Below are positions 49,117 to 58,211 of a stretch of 64,000 nucleotides of DNA, in pieces. Made by a program: the position numbers and the translations under genes. How positions within the stretch are numbered: position 1 is the first letter of the stretch; every line of letters begins with the position of its first letter. This DNA comes from Paraburkholderia tuberum STM678 (lineage in GTDB: Bacteria > Pseudomonadota > Gammaproteobacteria > Burkholderiales > Burkholderiaceae), in assembly GCF_902833905.1 (NCBI RefSeq), contig NZ_CADFGP010000015.1, positions 65,728 through 129,727 on the forward strand. Direction: 5' to 3'. The notes beneath the pieces were generated by a model, which saw only the letters and a program-made list of their open reading frames with translations, had not been told where the DNA came from and made no database searches.

Positions 49117-49755
49117 ATGAATTACCCTCATCCGATCATCGCGCGAGAAGGCTGGCCGTTCATCGCCATCGCGGCCGTCGTTGCATTACTGGTTCACGCC
49201 TTCGCGGGGTTCGGCTTTGCGTGGCTCTTCTGGCTGATCCTGATCTTTATCGTGCAGTTCTTCCGCGACCCGGCGCGTCCGATTCCGACGCAGGCCAACG
49301 CGGTGCTGTGTCCTGCCGACGGTCGTATCGTCGCGGTAGAAACCGCGCATGATCCTTATGCGAATCGCGAAGCGCTGAAGATCAGCGTGTTCATGAACGT
49401 ATTCAACGTGCACTCGCAGCGCTCGCCCGTCGACGGTGCGATCTCGAAAGTCGAATACTTTCCTGGCGCCTATCTGAACGCGGCGGTCGATAAAGCCTCG
49501 CTCGAAAACGAGCGCAACGCGGTCGTGATCGAAATGGCCGGCGGCCAGACGGTCACGTCGGTGCAGATTGCCGGGCTGATCGCGCGGCGGATTCTTTGCT
49601 ACGTCCGTGCAGGCGAGCCGCTGACCCGCGGCCAGCGTTACGGATTCATCCGCTTCGGTTCGCGCGTCGACGTGTATTTGCCGGTGGGCAGCCGTCCGCG
49701 CGTGTCGATCGGCGAGAAGGTGTCGGCGTCGTCCACGATCCTCGCCGAGCTGTAA
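49117..49755 (+). CDS. psd: phosphatidylserine decarboxylase (short proenzyme)
   Basis: The 212-residue enzyme decarboxylates phosphatidylserine to phosphatidylethanolamine. It has an N-terminal membrane span ([20 protein letters not shown]) and catalytic regions [35 protein letters not shown]. The self-cleavage site is FGSRVDV, giving pyruvoyl at Ser182. This is the short archaeal/betaproteobacterial class. pssA follows after 24 bases, so the two steps are made together. Confidence 0.96.
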   Translation: MNYPHPIIAREGWPFIAIAAVVALLVHAFAGFGFAWLFWLILIFIVQFFRDPARPIPTQANAVLCPADGRIVAVETAHDPYANREALKISVFMNVFNVHSQRSPVDGAISKVEYFPGAYLNAAVDKASLENERNAVVIEMAGGQTVTSVQIAGLIARRILCYVRAGEPLTRGQRYGFIRFGSRVDVYLPVGSRPRVSIGEKVSASSTILAEL

Positions 49756-49779
49756 AGCGGCATACAGGAGGTTGTCCGA

Positions 49780-50652
49780 ATGGCCGCATTCAAACCGCGT
49801 CGACCCCGCAGCAGTGGACCGCTGCCGCGGCCGTTTCGTCGCAACAAGCCGCCGGTGGTCACGGAGTCGCCGGTCGCCGACAGCCGGCGCGCGCAGCGTC
49901 AGCAGTTCCTCAGAAAACGCGGCATCTACCTGCTGCCGAACGCATTCACCACGGCCGCGCTGTTCTGCGGCTTCTTCGCCGTCGTGCAGGCGATGAACGT
50001 GCGCTTCGAGATCGCGGCGATCGCGATCTTCGTCGCGATGGTGCTCGATGGCATGGACGGTCGCGTCGCGCGCATGACGCATACGCAAAGCGCGTTCGGC
50101 GAGCAGTTCGACAGCCTGTCGGACATGGTGTCGTTCGGTGTTGCGCCCGCGCTCGTGATGTACGAGTGGATCCTGAAGGACCTCGGCCGGTGGGGCTGGC
50201 TCGCGGCGTTCGTCTATTGTTCCGGCGCGGCGCTACGGCTCGCGCGTTTCAACACGAATATCGGCGTGGTCGACAAGCGTTTTTTCCAGGGCATGCCGAG
50301 CCCGGCCGCGGCGGCACTGATCGCCGGTTTCGTGTGGCTCGCCACCGACAACCGCGTGCCGCTGAAGCTCGTCTGGCTGCCGTGGGTCGCCTTCGTGCTG
50401 ACCATCTACGCGGGCGTGACGATGGTGTCGAACGCGCCGTTCTATAGCGGCAAGGCGCTCGACGTACGGCATCGCGTGCCGTTCGGCGTGATCCTGCTGG
50501 TGGTGGTCGCCTTCGTGCTCGTGTCGTCCGATCCGCCGTTGATGCTGTTCGGTCTGTTCGTGCTGTACGGTCTGTCCGGCTACGTGTTCTGGGCGTATCA
50601 GGCGGTGCGCGGCCGGGCCAATCCGGCGCGTTCGATGTCGCACGACCGTTGA
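49780..50652 (+). CDS. pssA: CDP-diacylglycerol-serine O-phosphatidyltransferase
   Basis: The 290-residue membrane enzyme makes phosphatidylserine from CDP-diacylglycerol and serine. The CDP-alcohol phosphotransferase motif DG...AR...G...D...D is complete in DGMDGRVARM and FGEQFDSLSDMVSFGVAPAL. About seven spans are visible. The N-terminal 45 residues are basic and proline-rich. GGAGG lies before the ATG. Confidence 0.96.
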   Translation: MAAFKPRRPRSSGPLPRPFRRNKPPVVTESPVADSRRAQRQQFLRKRGIYLLPNAFTTAALFCGFFAVVQAMNVRFEIAAIAIFVAMVLDGMDGRVARMTHTQSAFGEQFDSLSDMVSFGVAPALVMYEWILKDLGRWGWLAAFVYCSGAALRLARFNTNIGVVDKRFFQGMPSPAAAALIAGFVWLATDNRVPLKLVWLPWVAFVLTIYAGVTMVSNAPFYSGKALDVRHRVPFGVILLVVVAFVLVSSDPPLMLFGLFVLYGLSGYVFWAYQAVRGRANPARSMSHDR

Positions 50653-50686
50653 GGATTTGAACTGCGCTGCATCGCAGCGACGTACG

Positions 50687-50717
50687 AAAAACGGCAGCCT
50701 GCAGGCTGCCGTTTTTC
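50687..50717 (+). terminator. bidirectional terminator after pssA
   Basis: AAAAACGGCAGCC (50687-50699) pairs with GGCTGCCGTTTTT (50704-50716) around TGCA. It separates psd-pssA from leuA. The rest of 50718-51020 holds only the leuA promoter and leader. Confidence 0.88.
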
Positions 50718-50776
50718 GTTGGTTGGTGCCGTTACGCGGTCGCTTCGGACAGCGCCGCAGGCCGCCCCGGCGCGCA

Positions 50777-50805
50777 TTGCGCGGTGGCTGGAATGCCGCT
50801 ATAGT
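50777..50805 (+). promoter_or_regulatory. sigma-70 promoter for leuA
   Basis: TTGCGC (50777-50782) and TATAGT (50800-50805) are 17 bases apart. The start of leuA is about 215 bases further, so the mRNA has a long leader. No Leu-rich leader peptide was identified. Confidence 0.5.
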
Positions 50806-51020
50806 CGTCGGATCAGTGCGTGGGCGTGGCCGGTTTTGCCGGGTCGGCGAGGCCGTTCGCTGCGCCGCGCCATCATGCTTCGTTCACGCCCTTATGCGGT
50901 TTTGCGTCCCATCCGCACCGGCCGCGATCATCGTGATCGCCCTACCTTGCCAGCGGCGGCGCTCATCGTCCCATTCCAAAACCAAGTCCCACATCTGAAC
51001 GACTCCCGAGGAGGCCCGAC

Positions 51021-52568
51021 ATGTCCGACAAACTGATCATTTTCGACACCACGCTGCGTGACGGCGAGCAATCGCCCGGCGCGTCGATGACGAAGGAAGA
51101 GAAGATCCGCATCGCCAGGCAACTCGAACGGATGAAAGTCGACGTGATCGAAGCGGGCTTCGCGGCCAGCTCGAACGGCGACTTCGACGCGATCCATACG
51201 ATCGCCGGCCTCGTGAAGGACAGCACGATCTGCTCGCTTGCGCGCGCGAACGACAAGGACATACAGAAGGCCGCCGACGCACTGAAGCCGGCCGATCATT
51301 TCCGCATCCACACGTTCATCGCAACGTCGCCACTGCACATGGAGAAGAAGCTGCGGATGACGCCCGAGCAGGTATTCGAGCAGGCCAGGCTTGCGGTGCG
51401 TTTCGCGCGCAAGTTCACCGACGACGTCGAATTCTCGCCGGAAGACGGCAGCCGCTCGGATTTGGACTTCCTGTGCCGTGTGCTGGAAGCGGTGATCGCC
51501 GAAGGCGCGACCACGATCAACATCGCGGACACCGTCGGCTACGGCGTGCCGGAACTCTATGGCCAACTCGTGAAGACGCTGCGCGAGCGCATTCCCAACT
51601 CGCACAAGGCGGTGTTCTCCGTGCATTGCCACAATGACCTCGGCATGGCGGTCGCGAATTCGCTCGCCGGCGTGCAGATTGGCGGCGCGCGCCAGGTCGA
51701 ATGCACGATCAACGGGCTCGGCGAGCGCGCGGGCAATACGTCGCTCGAAGAAATCGTCATGGCGGTGAAGACCCGCAAGGATTACTTCGGACTCGACGTC
51801 GGCCTCGACACGACTCAGATCGTGCCGGCCTCGAAGCTCGTGTCGCAGATCACTGGCTTCGTCGTGCAGCCGAACAAGGCCGTGGTCGGCGCGAACGCTT
51901 TCGCGCACGCGTCGGGCATCCATCAGGATGGCGTGCTGAAGGCGCGCGATACTTACGAAATCATGCGCGCGGAAGACGTGGGTTGGGCCGCGAACAAGAT
52001 CGTGCTCGGCAAGCTGTCGGGCCGCAATGCGTTCAAACAGCGTCTGCAGGAGCTTGGCATCGCGCTCGACAGCGAAGCCGAACTGAACACCGCGTTCGCG
52101 CGCTTCAAGGAACTCGCCGATCGCAAGGCGGAGATCTTCGACGAAGACATCATCGCCATCGTCAACGAGGAATCGGCGGAAGCGCACGAGAAGGAGCACT
52201 ACAAGTTTCTGTCGATGTCGCAGCATTCCGAAACCGGCGAGCAGCCGCACGCGAAGGTCGTGTTCTCGGTAGAGGGTAACGAGATCACCGGCGAAGCGCG
52301 CGGCAACGGACCGGTCGACGCCACCCTCAACGCGATCGAAACGGAAGTGGGCAGCGGCTCCGAACTGCTGCTGTACTCGGTCAACGCGATCACGACCGGC
52401 ACGCAGGCGCAGGGCGAAGTGACCGTGCGGTTGTCGAAGAGCGGGCGCATCGTCAACGGCACGGGCACTGATCCGGATATCGTCGCGGCATCCGCGAAGG
52501 CATATTTTTCGGCGCTCAACAAGCTGTATTCGAATGCGGACAAGGTGAATCCGCAGCGCTCGGAGTAA
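51021..52568 (+). CDS. leuA: 2-isopropylmalate synthase
   Basis: The 515-residue enzyme condenses acetyl-CoA with 2-ketoisovalerate, committing to leucine. It starts [20 protein letters not shown], with the DTTLRDGEQ motif. The metal site is [20 protein letters not shown]. The [18 protein letters not shown] motif and the LeuA_dimer regulatory domain from about residue 390 for leucine feedback are visible. GAGGAGG precedes the ATG. It is transcribed alone with a terminator after it. Confidence 0.98.
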   Translation: MSDKLIIFDTTLRDGEQSPGASMTKEEKIRIARQLERMKVDVIEAGFAASSNGDFDAIHTIAGLVKDSTICSLARANDKDIQKAADALKPADHFRIHTFIATSPLHMEKKLRMTPEQVFEQARLAVRFARKFTDDVEFSPEDGSRSDLDFLCRVLEAVIAEGATTINIADTVGYGVPELYGQLVKTLRERIPNSHKAVFSVHCHNDLGMAVANSLAGVQIGGARQVECTINGLGERAGNTSLEEIVMAVKTRKDYFGLDVGLDTTQIVPASKLVSQITGFVVQPNKAVVGANAFAHASGIHQDGVLKARDTYEIMRAEDVGWAANKIVLGKLSGRNAFKQRLQELGIALDSEAELNTAFARFKELADRKAEIFDEDIIAIVNEESAEAHEKEHYKFLSMSQHSETGEQPHAKVVFSVEGNEITGEARGNGPVDATLNAIETEVGSGSELLLYSVNAITTGTQAQGEVTVRLSKSGRIVNGTGTDPDIVAASAKAYFSALNKLYSNADKVNPQRSE

Positions 52569-52620
52569 CGCGAGCATGGCGCGCCGGTAGCGCGCGATCG
52601 CTTGTGTGGATCGGAGGAGA

Positions 52621-52653
52621 AGCCCCGTGGTGCTCGGCACACGGGGCTTTTTT
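52621..52653 (+). terminator. Rho-independent terminator after leuA
   Basis: AGCCCCGTG (52621-52629) pairs with CACGGGGCT (52640-52648), followed by TTTTT. Confidence 0.9.
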
Positions 52654-52694
52654 CTGCCGTCATCGCGCAGCTGCGGTGGCGCGATATGACGAAA

Positions 52695-54257
52695 CTAGTC
52701 CGCCGTCGTGCGCCGCAGCGACCAGCCGCGCGTTGCGCGGGCCTGCTCGCGGACTTGAAATCTGACGTCGACGGTAATCCCACGGCGAGGCGCATCGGCG
52801 ACGAACGCGTCCAGCAGTTCGCGCACGTCGTGGTCGACGAAATCGGCGCGTGTCGCATCGACGATGACGGTGGCGCCATCCGGAATCTGCTGCAGATAGT
52901 GCTTGAGCGGCACCTTACCGAGAAACGATACGTCCTTGCGAAACGACAGCAGGTAGTGATCGCCATGCTGCGCGAGCACGATCGGGCCGCGCAGGTTTGC
53001 GTACAGCGCGAACAGCATGCTGCACAGGATGCCGAGCACGATACCGATCAGCAGATCGGTGACGAGCACACCGACGACCGTGACGATAAATGGTGCGAAC
53101 GGCGCGAATCCCTGCCGCGCGAGCCCGGCGAACAACGACGGCTTGGCGAGTTTGAACCCGGTGAAGATCAGGATCGCGGCAAGGCAGGCGAGCGGGATCA
53201 GGTTGATCACGCTCGTGAGCGCGAACACGCTGACGAGAAGCAACACGCCGTGAACGATCGCCGAGAGTCGGCTTTTTGCGCCGGCATGGACGTTCGCGGA
53301 GCTGCGCACGATCACCGCGGTGATCGGCAGGCCGCCGATCGCACCCGCGATCAGATTGCCCACGCCCTGCGCCTTCAGCTCGCGATCGGGAGGCGCGCGG
53401 CGGCGCTCCGGATCGATCTGTTCGACCGCTTCGAGGCTCAGTAGCGTTTCGAGACTTGCGAGGATGGCGATCGTGATCGCAACGCGCCATATGTCGGGAT
53501 TGACGAGCTGGGCGAACCGTGGGCCGAAGTCGGCCGACGCGAGCACGGCCTGCAGTGCCGCGAACGATTCCAGCGACGGCAACGCGACCCGCCCTTCGGC
53601 GGGCGGTGCCAACGATGGCGCGACGAGATTGAGGGCGAGCGTCGCGCCGATGCCGAGCAGCACCACCGCGAGCGGCGCGGGCATGATGCGCACGACAGCG
53701 AAGCGGCGCAGCGCGCGCGTTTCCCAGCCGGCGAGGATCGCGAGCGACAGCAGTGTGATCAGCACGGCGGTCAGTGAGATTGGGCCGAGCGGCGTTGCGA
53801 CCGCCGCCGCCGACTGGCCGGAGTCGGCGGTGCCGGACAGCCCCAGCGCAACGGGAAACTGCTTGAGGATCAACAGCACGCCGATGGCCGCGAGCATCCC
53901 CTTGATCACCGGCGACGGCACGTAGGCGGCGAACCGGCCGGCCTTGAGCATGCCGAAGCCGAACTGGATGACGCCCGACAGCAGTACGGCCAGCAGGAAA
54001 GCGGAAAAGCCGCCAAGCCGTGCGATGCCGTCGACGACGATCACGACGAGGCCCGCGGCCGGGCCGCTCACGCTCAGACGCGAGCCGCTCAGCGCGGCAA
54101 CCACGAGCCCGCCAATGATGCCGGACACCAGTCCGGCAAACGGGTCGACGCCCGATGCGTGAGCAATGCCGAGGCAAAGCGGCAGGGCCACCAGAAAAAC
54201 GGCCGTTCCGGCGAGCACGTCGCTCTGGAGCGCGGAGAAAGAGGTTTGATTATCCAT
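52695..54257 (-). CDS. SulP family inorganic anion transporter with STAS domain
   Basis: The 520-residue transporter has the SulP core of many spans (LAGTAVFLVALPLCLGIAHA, ISGGLVVAALSGSRLSVSGP-type region, VIKGMLAAIGVLLILKQFP). A C-terminal STAS-like domain follows, roughly 430-515 (FLGKVPLKHYLQQIPDGATV, IVDATRADFVDHDVRELLDA). SulP proteins carry sulfate, bicarbonate or other anions. A beta-carbonic anhydrase gene directly upstream on the same strand makes bicarbonate the likely substrate, an inference from context. Confidence 0.93.
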   Translation of the reverse strand: MDNQTSFSALQSDVLAGTAVFLVALPLCLGIAHASGVDPFAGLVSGIIGGLVVAALSGSRLSVSGPAAGLVVIVVDGIARLGGFSAFLLAVLLSGVIQFGFGMLKAGRFAAYVPSPVIKGMLAAIGVLLILKQFPVALGLSGTADSGQSAAAVATPLGPISLTAVLITLLSLAILAGWETRALRRFAVVRIMPAPLAVVLLGIGATLALNLVAPSLAPPAEGRVALPSLESFAALQAVLASADFGPRFAQLVNPDIWRVAITIAILASLETLLSLEAVEQIDPERRRAPPDRELKAQGVGNLIAGAIGGLPITAVIVRSSANVHAGAKSRLSAIVHGVLLLVSVFALTSVINLIPLACLAAILIFTGFKLAKPSLFAGLARQGFAPFAPFIVTVVGVLVTDLLIGIVLGILCSMLFALYANLRGPIVLAQHGDHYLLSFRKDVSFLGKVPLKHYLQQIPDGATVIVDATRADFVDHDVRELLDAFVADAPRRGITVDVRFQVREQARATRGWSLRRTTAD

Positions 54258-54366
54258 GGTGTCGAAGAGCGAGAGGTGGGACGATGGGCGACGAACAGGT
54301 ATGGCCCGATGACGATTCCGCTGTCGGCTCCGTCCGCGGTTCGAATGGGACGGGCGACGCGCTTCG

Positions 54367-55002
54367 CTAGGCCGCGCTGTGCGCCGCGGTCGTGCAGGTC
54401 ATCGCGTCGTCGGCGGTATAGCCGGAGGTGAGAACCTTGATGCGCCCGTCGTCGAGAGCAAAGATCCAGCCGTGCACGAGCGGCGCCGGCTCAGCCTCGT
54501 GCACGATCGGGCTCGCCCGTAGCTGCCGCACCTGTTCGAGCACGTTCAGCTCGGCGAGGCGATTGACGCGATCCGGCTCGGTCGCCGCGCCGTCCAGCTC
54601 CGAGTGATGCGTTTTGGCGAGTGCGCAGAGCGGCGCGATACGGCGGTTCACGTGGGGCAGCGCGGGGTCCGGCGGCAGCAGCGCGGCGCGCACGCCGCCG
54701 CAGCCATAGTGGCCGCAGACGATCACATGGCCGACCTTGAGCACCCGCACCGCGTATTCAAGGACGCTCGCGACGTTATCGTCGCCGGGATGAAACAGGT
54801 TGGCGATGTTGCGATGGACGAACAGATCGCCGGGCTCGCAATGCGTGATCGTTTCGGCGGGCACGCGGCTGTCCGCGCAGCCGATCCAAAGGATGTGTGG
54901 ATTCTGTCCGCGCATCAGGTCGCGAAAAAATGCCGGACTACGCGTCGCGGTTTCATGGGCCCACGCGACGTTGGCGACCAGCAGGTGTTTGGGTCGGTTC
55001 AT
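54367..55002 (-). CDS. can: beta-class carbonic anhydrase
   Basis: The 211-residue zinc enzyme interconverts CO2 and bicarbonate. The zinc ligands are Cys42 (WIGCADSRVP, with Asp44-Arg46 dyad), His98 and Cys101 (CGHYGCGG). The start MNRPKHLLVANVAWAHETAT is at 55002; the longer frame is unsupported. It lies 109 bases before the SulP gene. It may supply bicarbonate for carboxylations or help that transporter. Confidence 0.95.
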   Translation of the reverse strand: MNRPKHLLVANVAWAHETATRSPAFFRDLMRGQNPHILWIGCADSRVPAETITHCEPGDLFVHRNIANLFHPGDDNVASVLEYAVRVLKVGHVIVCGHYGCGGVRAALLPPDPALPHVNRRIAPLCALAKTHHSELDGAATEPDRVNRLAELNVLEQVRQLRASPIVHEAEPAPLVHGWIFALDDGRIKVLTSGYTADDAMTCTTAAHSAA

Positions 55003-55160
55003 CGTAGCAACTCCGTATGAGAGGCAATTGACCTGGCACCGGACCGAAACCGCGTCTGCACGTGATTGCGAGCCGGTGCCCGAACGGCGTTTACAATAAC
55101 CTTTCTTTCGCAAAATTGTGGACGTAAACAGGATAAAATTCTGTTTTATGCTTAAACAAT

Positions 55161-55191
55161 AAAAAAGCCGCCTATCGAAGGCGGCTTTTTT
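55161..55191. terminator. bidirectional terminator
   Basis: AAAAAAGCCGCC (55161-55172) pairs with GGCGGCTTTTTT (55180-55191) around TATCGAA. On the minus strand it ends the lipoprotein gene at 55229. Confidence 0.9.
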
Positions 55192-55228
55192 GAGATTTGG
55201 TGCTTCTTCCGAAGAGGGTGCTCAGTGC

Positions 55229-55780
55229 TCAGAACAGGTTGCGGCGGTCGGGGTCGTGCAGCGGGTCGGGGGTCTTCTGCGTGAGGCGCAAGATGCCCTG
55301 GTCATCGAAGTAGAAGTTGTACATCATGTACCAGACGTTGTCTTCGAGATAGCGATAGGTCCAGACTTCGCGCCTCATCAGCGGGAAGTACGACGTTTCG
55401 ACCGGGCGGCCGAAGTTCACTAGCACGTCGCCGCGTGTCCATTTGCCGATCTCGGCGCGGTAGAACTCGTTGGGCTGCAGCACCTGGCGCATGTTGATGA
55501 TCTTGCCGGCTGCGTTGATGTCGGCGGCGGTGGTGGTTTCGCCCATCGGTTGGGTCGGCCACATCAGACGCTTGCCGCCGTCGGGCAGATCATAGGTTTC
55601 GCGCGGCGGACCGAGACGCGCGATGACCGTCGATGCGTCCGCTCCCGGTTGATACTGCTGCCACGGCTGGGCGCAGCCGGCGAGCGCGAGCACGCTCAGG
55701 CAAACGAGCGCGGCGCGGCGCAGACTGGCGCCGGCCGGGGCTGTGATAGCAGCGGCCGTGGGGTGGTGGCGGTTCGGCAT
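55229..55780 (-). CDS. outer-membrane-type lipoprotein
   Basis: The 183-residue protein has a signal peptide with lipobox LALAGCAQ, so Cys36 or so is lipidated. The mature part shows a BamE/SmpA-like pattern (DASTVIARLGPPRETYDLPD, VLVNFGRPVETSYFPLMRRE, VWYMMYNFYFDDQGILRLTQ) with two G-x-P repeats. It may be an outer-membrane assembly or small-protein-A-like factor, but not BamE itself. ATG 55780 has AGGAAT upstream. Confidence 0.87.
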   Translation of the reverse strand: MPNRHHPTAAAITAPAGASLRRAALVCLSVLALAGCAQPWQQYQPGADASTVIARLGPPRETYDLPDGGKRLMWPTQPMGETTTAADINAAGKIINMRQVLQPNEFYRAEIGKWTRGDVLVNFGRPVETSYFPLMRREVWTYRYLEDNVWYMMYNFYFDDQGILRLTQKTPDPLHDPDRRNLF

Positions 55781-55967
55781 GTATTCCTCCGATGGCGTTT
55801 GAATAGCGGTTCTTATCATCGAAACGCACCATTTTGACACGCGCTGTGGCGAAAGAACGGCGTTGCTTGCACGTGCGTCGCCATCAAACGGTAACGGATG
55901 CGCCGGCTTGCCTATTCCGTGCGCGTCATCCTATGATCCGCGCTTCGAAGATTCAGGCGGGACGACC

Positions 55968-57392
55968 ATGACGGCGATGTGGCGAGGGGCGGCGGTGGTT
56001 GCGCTGACGGCGATTTCGATGGCGGTGGCGGGAGTTGGCGTGGCTGAGGCGGCGAATCCGGCCTCGACGGGCGCGAGTCAGGCGTCCGCGCAGGAGACCG
56101 TTCCGCCCACCGGCAAGCCGGGGAGCCGCGCGGCCACGCTGGCGGCAAGCCCGGCCGGTAATCACGCAAGCAAGTTCGCCAGCCTGCCGGCCGGCAAACT
56201 CACCGGCACGCCAATCCAGCTCGCGCTGATCGAAGGCATGTCCGGCCCGTTCGCGAACGCGGGCGCGGCAGTCGAGCGCAATCTGCGTTTCGGTGTCGAG
56301 CAGGTCAACGCGCACGGCGGCGTGGAACTCGCGGACGGCGCGCATCCGTTCGAACTCGTCGTGCTCGACAGCAAGGGCAGCACGGAGGAAGCGCTGACGC
56401 AATTGCGCGCGGCCGCGGATCGCCATATCGGCTACATCCTGCAGGGCAATAGCTCGGCGGTCGCCGCGGCGCTGATCGGCGCGATCGAGAAGCAGAACAG
56501 CCGCGAGCCGGACAACCGCGAACTGTTCCTCAACTACTCCGCCGACGACCCCGCGCTCACCAACGCGGACTGCAGCTTCTGGCACTTCCGCTTCGACGCG
56601 CACGCCGGCATGCGGATGGCCGCGCTCGCCGAGGTGATCGAGCGCGACAAGGCGGTAAAAAAGGTGTACCTGCTGAACCAGGATTACAGCTTCGGACACG
56701 ACGTGAGCAGCCTCGCGCGTTCGACGCTCGCGGCGAAGCGTCCCGACATCGCGGTGGTCGGCGACGAATTTCACCCGATCGGCCGCGTGAAGGATTTCGC
56801 GCCGTACATCGCGAAGATCCGCGCGAGCGGCGCGGACGCCGTGATCACCGGCAACTGGGGCAACGACCTGACGCTGCTCGTGAAGGCGGCGCGCGAGCAG
56901 GGCCTCGACACGAAGTTCTACACGTTCTACGGCAACAGCCTCGGCGCGCCGGCCGCGCTTGGCGACGCGGGCGTGGGTCACGTGATCGCGGTGGCCGAGT
57001 GGCATCCGAATGTCGGTGGCGCGGCCTCCGACGCGTGGTACGCGGCGTTCCGCGCGCGCTTTCCGGCCGCCCAGGACGACTATCCGGTGCTGCGCATGCC
57101 ACTGATGATCGAAACGCTCGCCGCCGTGATGAGCCGCGCCGGCAGCGCCGCTCCGACGGCGGTCGCGAAAGCGCTCGAGGGCATCCGCTTCGACAACGGT
57201 ATTCACGCATCGTGGATGCGCGCCGATGACCATCAGCTGATCCAGCCCCTCTACGTGATGCAGATGGACAAAGCAGGCACACCCGGCGTGCATTTCGATA
57301 ACGAAGGGTCGGGCTATGGCTTTCGCACGGTGCTGGCGATACCAGCCGAACGCACCCTATTGCCGACGGTCTGCCGGATGCGGCGCCCCTGA
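55968..57392 (+). CDS. ABC transporter substrate-binding protein (branched-chain amino acid type)
   Basis: The 474-residue periplasmic protein has a signal peptide (VVALTAISMAVAGVGVAEAA), an Ala/Pro/Ser-rich linker to residue 75, and a type I periplasmic binding fold (IQLALIEGMSGPFANAGAAV, LNYSADDPALTNADCSFWHF, KKVYLLNQDYSFGHDVSSLA, FAPYIAKIRASGADAVITGN). Family members bind amino acids, amides or urea. No permease or ATPase genes are adjacent, so its partner is elsewhere. ATG 55968 is the signal-peptide start. Confidence 0.92.
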   Translation: MTAMWRGAAVVALTAISMAVAGVGVAEAANPASTGASQASAQETVPPTGKPGSRAATLAASPAGNHASKFASLPAGKLTGTPIQLALIEGMSGPFANAGAAVERNLRFGVEQVNAHGGVELADGAHPFELVVLDSKGSTEEALTQLRAAADRHIGYILQGNSSAVAAALIGAIEKQNSREPDNRELFLNYSADDPALTNADCSFWHFRFDAHAGMRMAALAEVIERDKAVKKVYLLNQDYSFGHDVSSLARSTLAAKRPDIAVVGDEFHPIGRVKDFAPYIAKIRASGADAVITGNWGNDLTLLVKAAREQGLDTKFYTFYGNSLGAPAALGDAGVGHVIAVAEWHPNVGGAASDAWYAAFRARFPAAQDDYPVLRMPLMIETLAAVMSRAGSAAPTAVAKALEGIRFDNGIHASWMRADDHQLIQPLYVMQMDKAGTPGVHFDNEGSGYGFRTVLAIPAERTLLPTVCRMRRP

Positions 57393-57433
57393 GCGCCCGC
57401 GAGCGACACTCAATCCGCCTTGCTGGCCCGGGG

Positions 57434-57462
57434 TTCGCGGCCGGAATCGGCTGTGCTACAAT
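57434..57462 (+). promoter_or_regulatory. candidate rpsO promoter
   Basis: TACAAT (57457-57462) is a good -10, with weak TTCGCG (57434-57439) 17 bases before it. It lies 135 bases before the rpsO start, leaving a leader that could carry autoregulation by S15. Confidence 0.45.
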
Positions 57463-57596
57463 ACGCGTCCCGTTGTTGGGCTGGGTTCTGATTCAGTTAA
57501 TTCAGCCACGAACGGGACTCAGTAAATTGTGAAACGGGTATCCCACGGCACGGCCTTTCTTCCGTGACCGCCTGTCCAGTTATCAAGGAAATTGAC

Positions 57597-57869
57597 ATGT
57601 CCGCAGTTGAAGCAAGCAAGAAGTCCGAAGTCGTCGCGCAATTCGCACGCGCAGCCAACGACACCGGCTCCCCCGAAGTTCAGGTCGCGCTGCTCACGAC
57701 CCGTATCAACGAACTGACCTCCCACTTCAAGGAGCACACGAAGGATCACCACAGCCGCCGCGGTCTGCTGCGCATGGTGAGCCGCCGTCGCAAGTTGCTC
57801 GACTACCTGAAGGGTAAGGACGCGGATCGTTACCGCAGCCTGATCGAGAAGCTGGGTCTGCGTAAGTAA
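57597..57869 (+). CDS. rpsO: 30S ribosomal protein S15
   Basis: The 90-residue protein binds the 16S rRNA central domain early in 30S assembly. It reads [20 protein letters not shown], then [20 protein letters not shown] and [20 protein letters not shown], the S15 signature. AAGGAAATTG precedes ATG 57597; an upstream in-frame ATG is not used. In many bacteria rpsO and pnp are neighbours and partly cotranscribed, as here. Confidence 0.99.
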   Translation: MSAVEASKKSEVVAQFARAANDTGSPEVQVALLTTRINELTSHFKEHTKDHHSRRGLLRMVSRRRKLLDYLKGKDADRYRSLIEKLGLRK

Positions 57870-57889
57870 TCGGCCAGTCGTTCAGCAAG

Positions 57890-57929
57890 ATGCCTGTGTC
57901 AGTTTCGCTGATACAGGCATTTTGTTTTT
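57890..57929 (+). terminator. Rho-independent terminator after rpsO
   Basis: ATGCCTGTGTCAG (57890-57902) pairs with CTGATACAGGCAT (57908-57920), one G-T pair, loop TTTCG, then TTTGTTTTTG. Confidence 0.88.
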
Positions 57930-58078
57930 GCGCGGCGCGCTGCGTGTAACGCGCACCGCCTGTGATCCGCGGCGTATGCCGGTTCGCGCGGCGTCTATGG
58001 GCAAGCGCAGTAGCAGTAGCAGAACAGCAGTAGAAGAAGTAACAGGAAACAAGGCCGGGCTTCAGGGCGGAGTTTTGT

Positions 58079-58129
58079 GTCATTCCAGCGGTTCGCGCGC
58101 AGTCGCAGCACGTGACTCTCTGGAATGGC
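58079..58129 (+). promoter_or_regulatory. hairpin in the pnp leader (candidate RNase III processing site)
   Basis: GTCATTCCAG (58079-58088) pairs with CTGGAATGGC (58120-58129) with one wobble, closing a 31-base apical region that can also fold. It sits 83 bases before pnp in a 340-base leader. In E. coli a leader stem-loop cut by RNase III gives pnp autoregulation; the same is inferred here. The leader also has a short CAG/TAG triplet run at about 58009-58038. Confidence 0.55.
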
Positions 58130-58211
58130 ATAGCACGACTCTTCCCATGCGGCGCCGGCCTGGCGTTGCCGCGCCGCTCCGGTCCGCGCGGCATTACGAT
58201 GAGGAAAAGCA

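Noticed and set aside
58005..58041. CAG/TAG triplet run as a tandem repeat locus
   Set aside because: Units are imperfect and few; noted only as part of the pnp leader.
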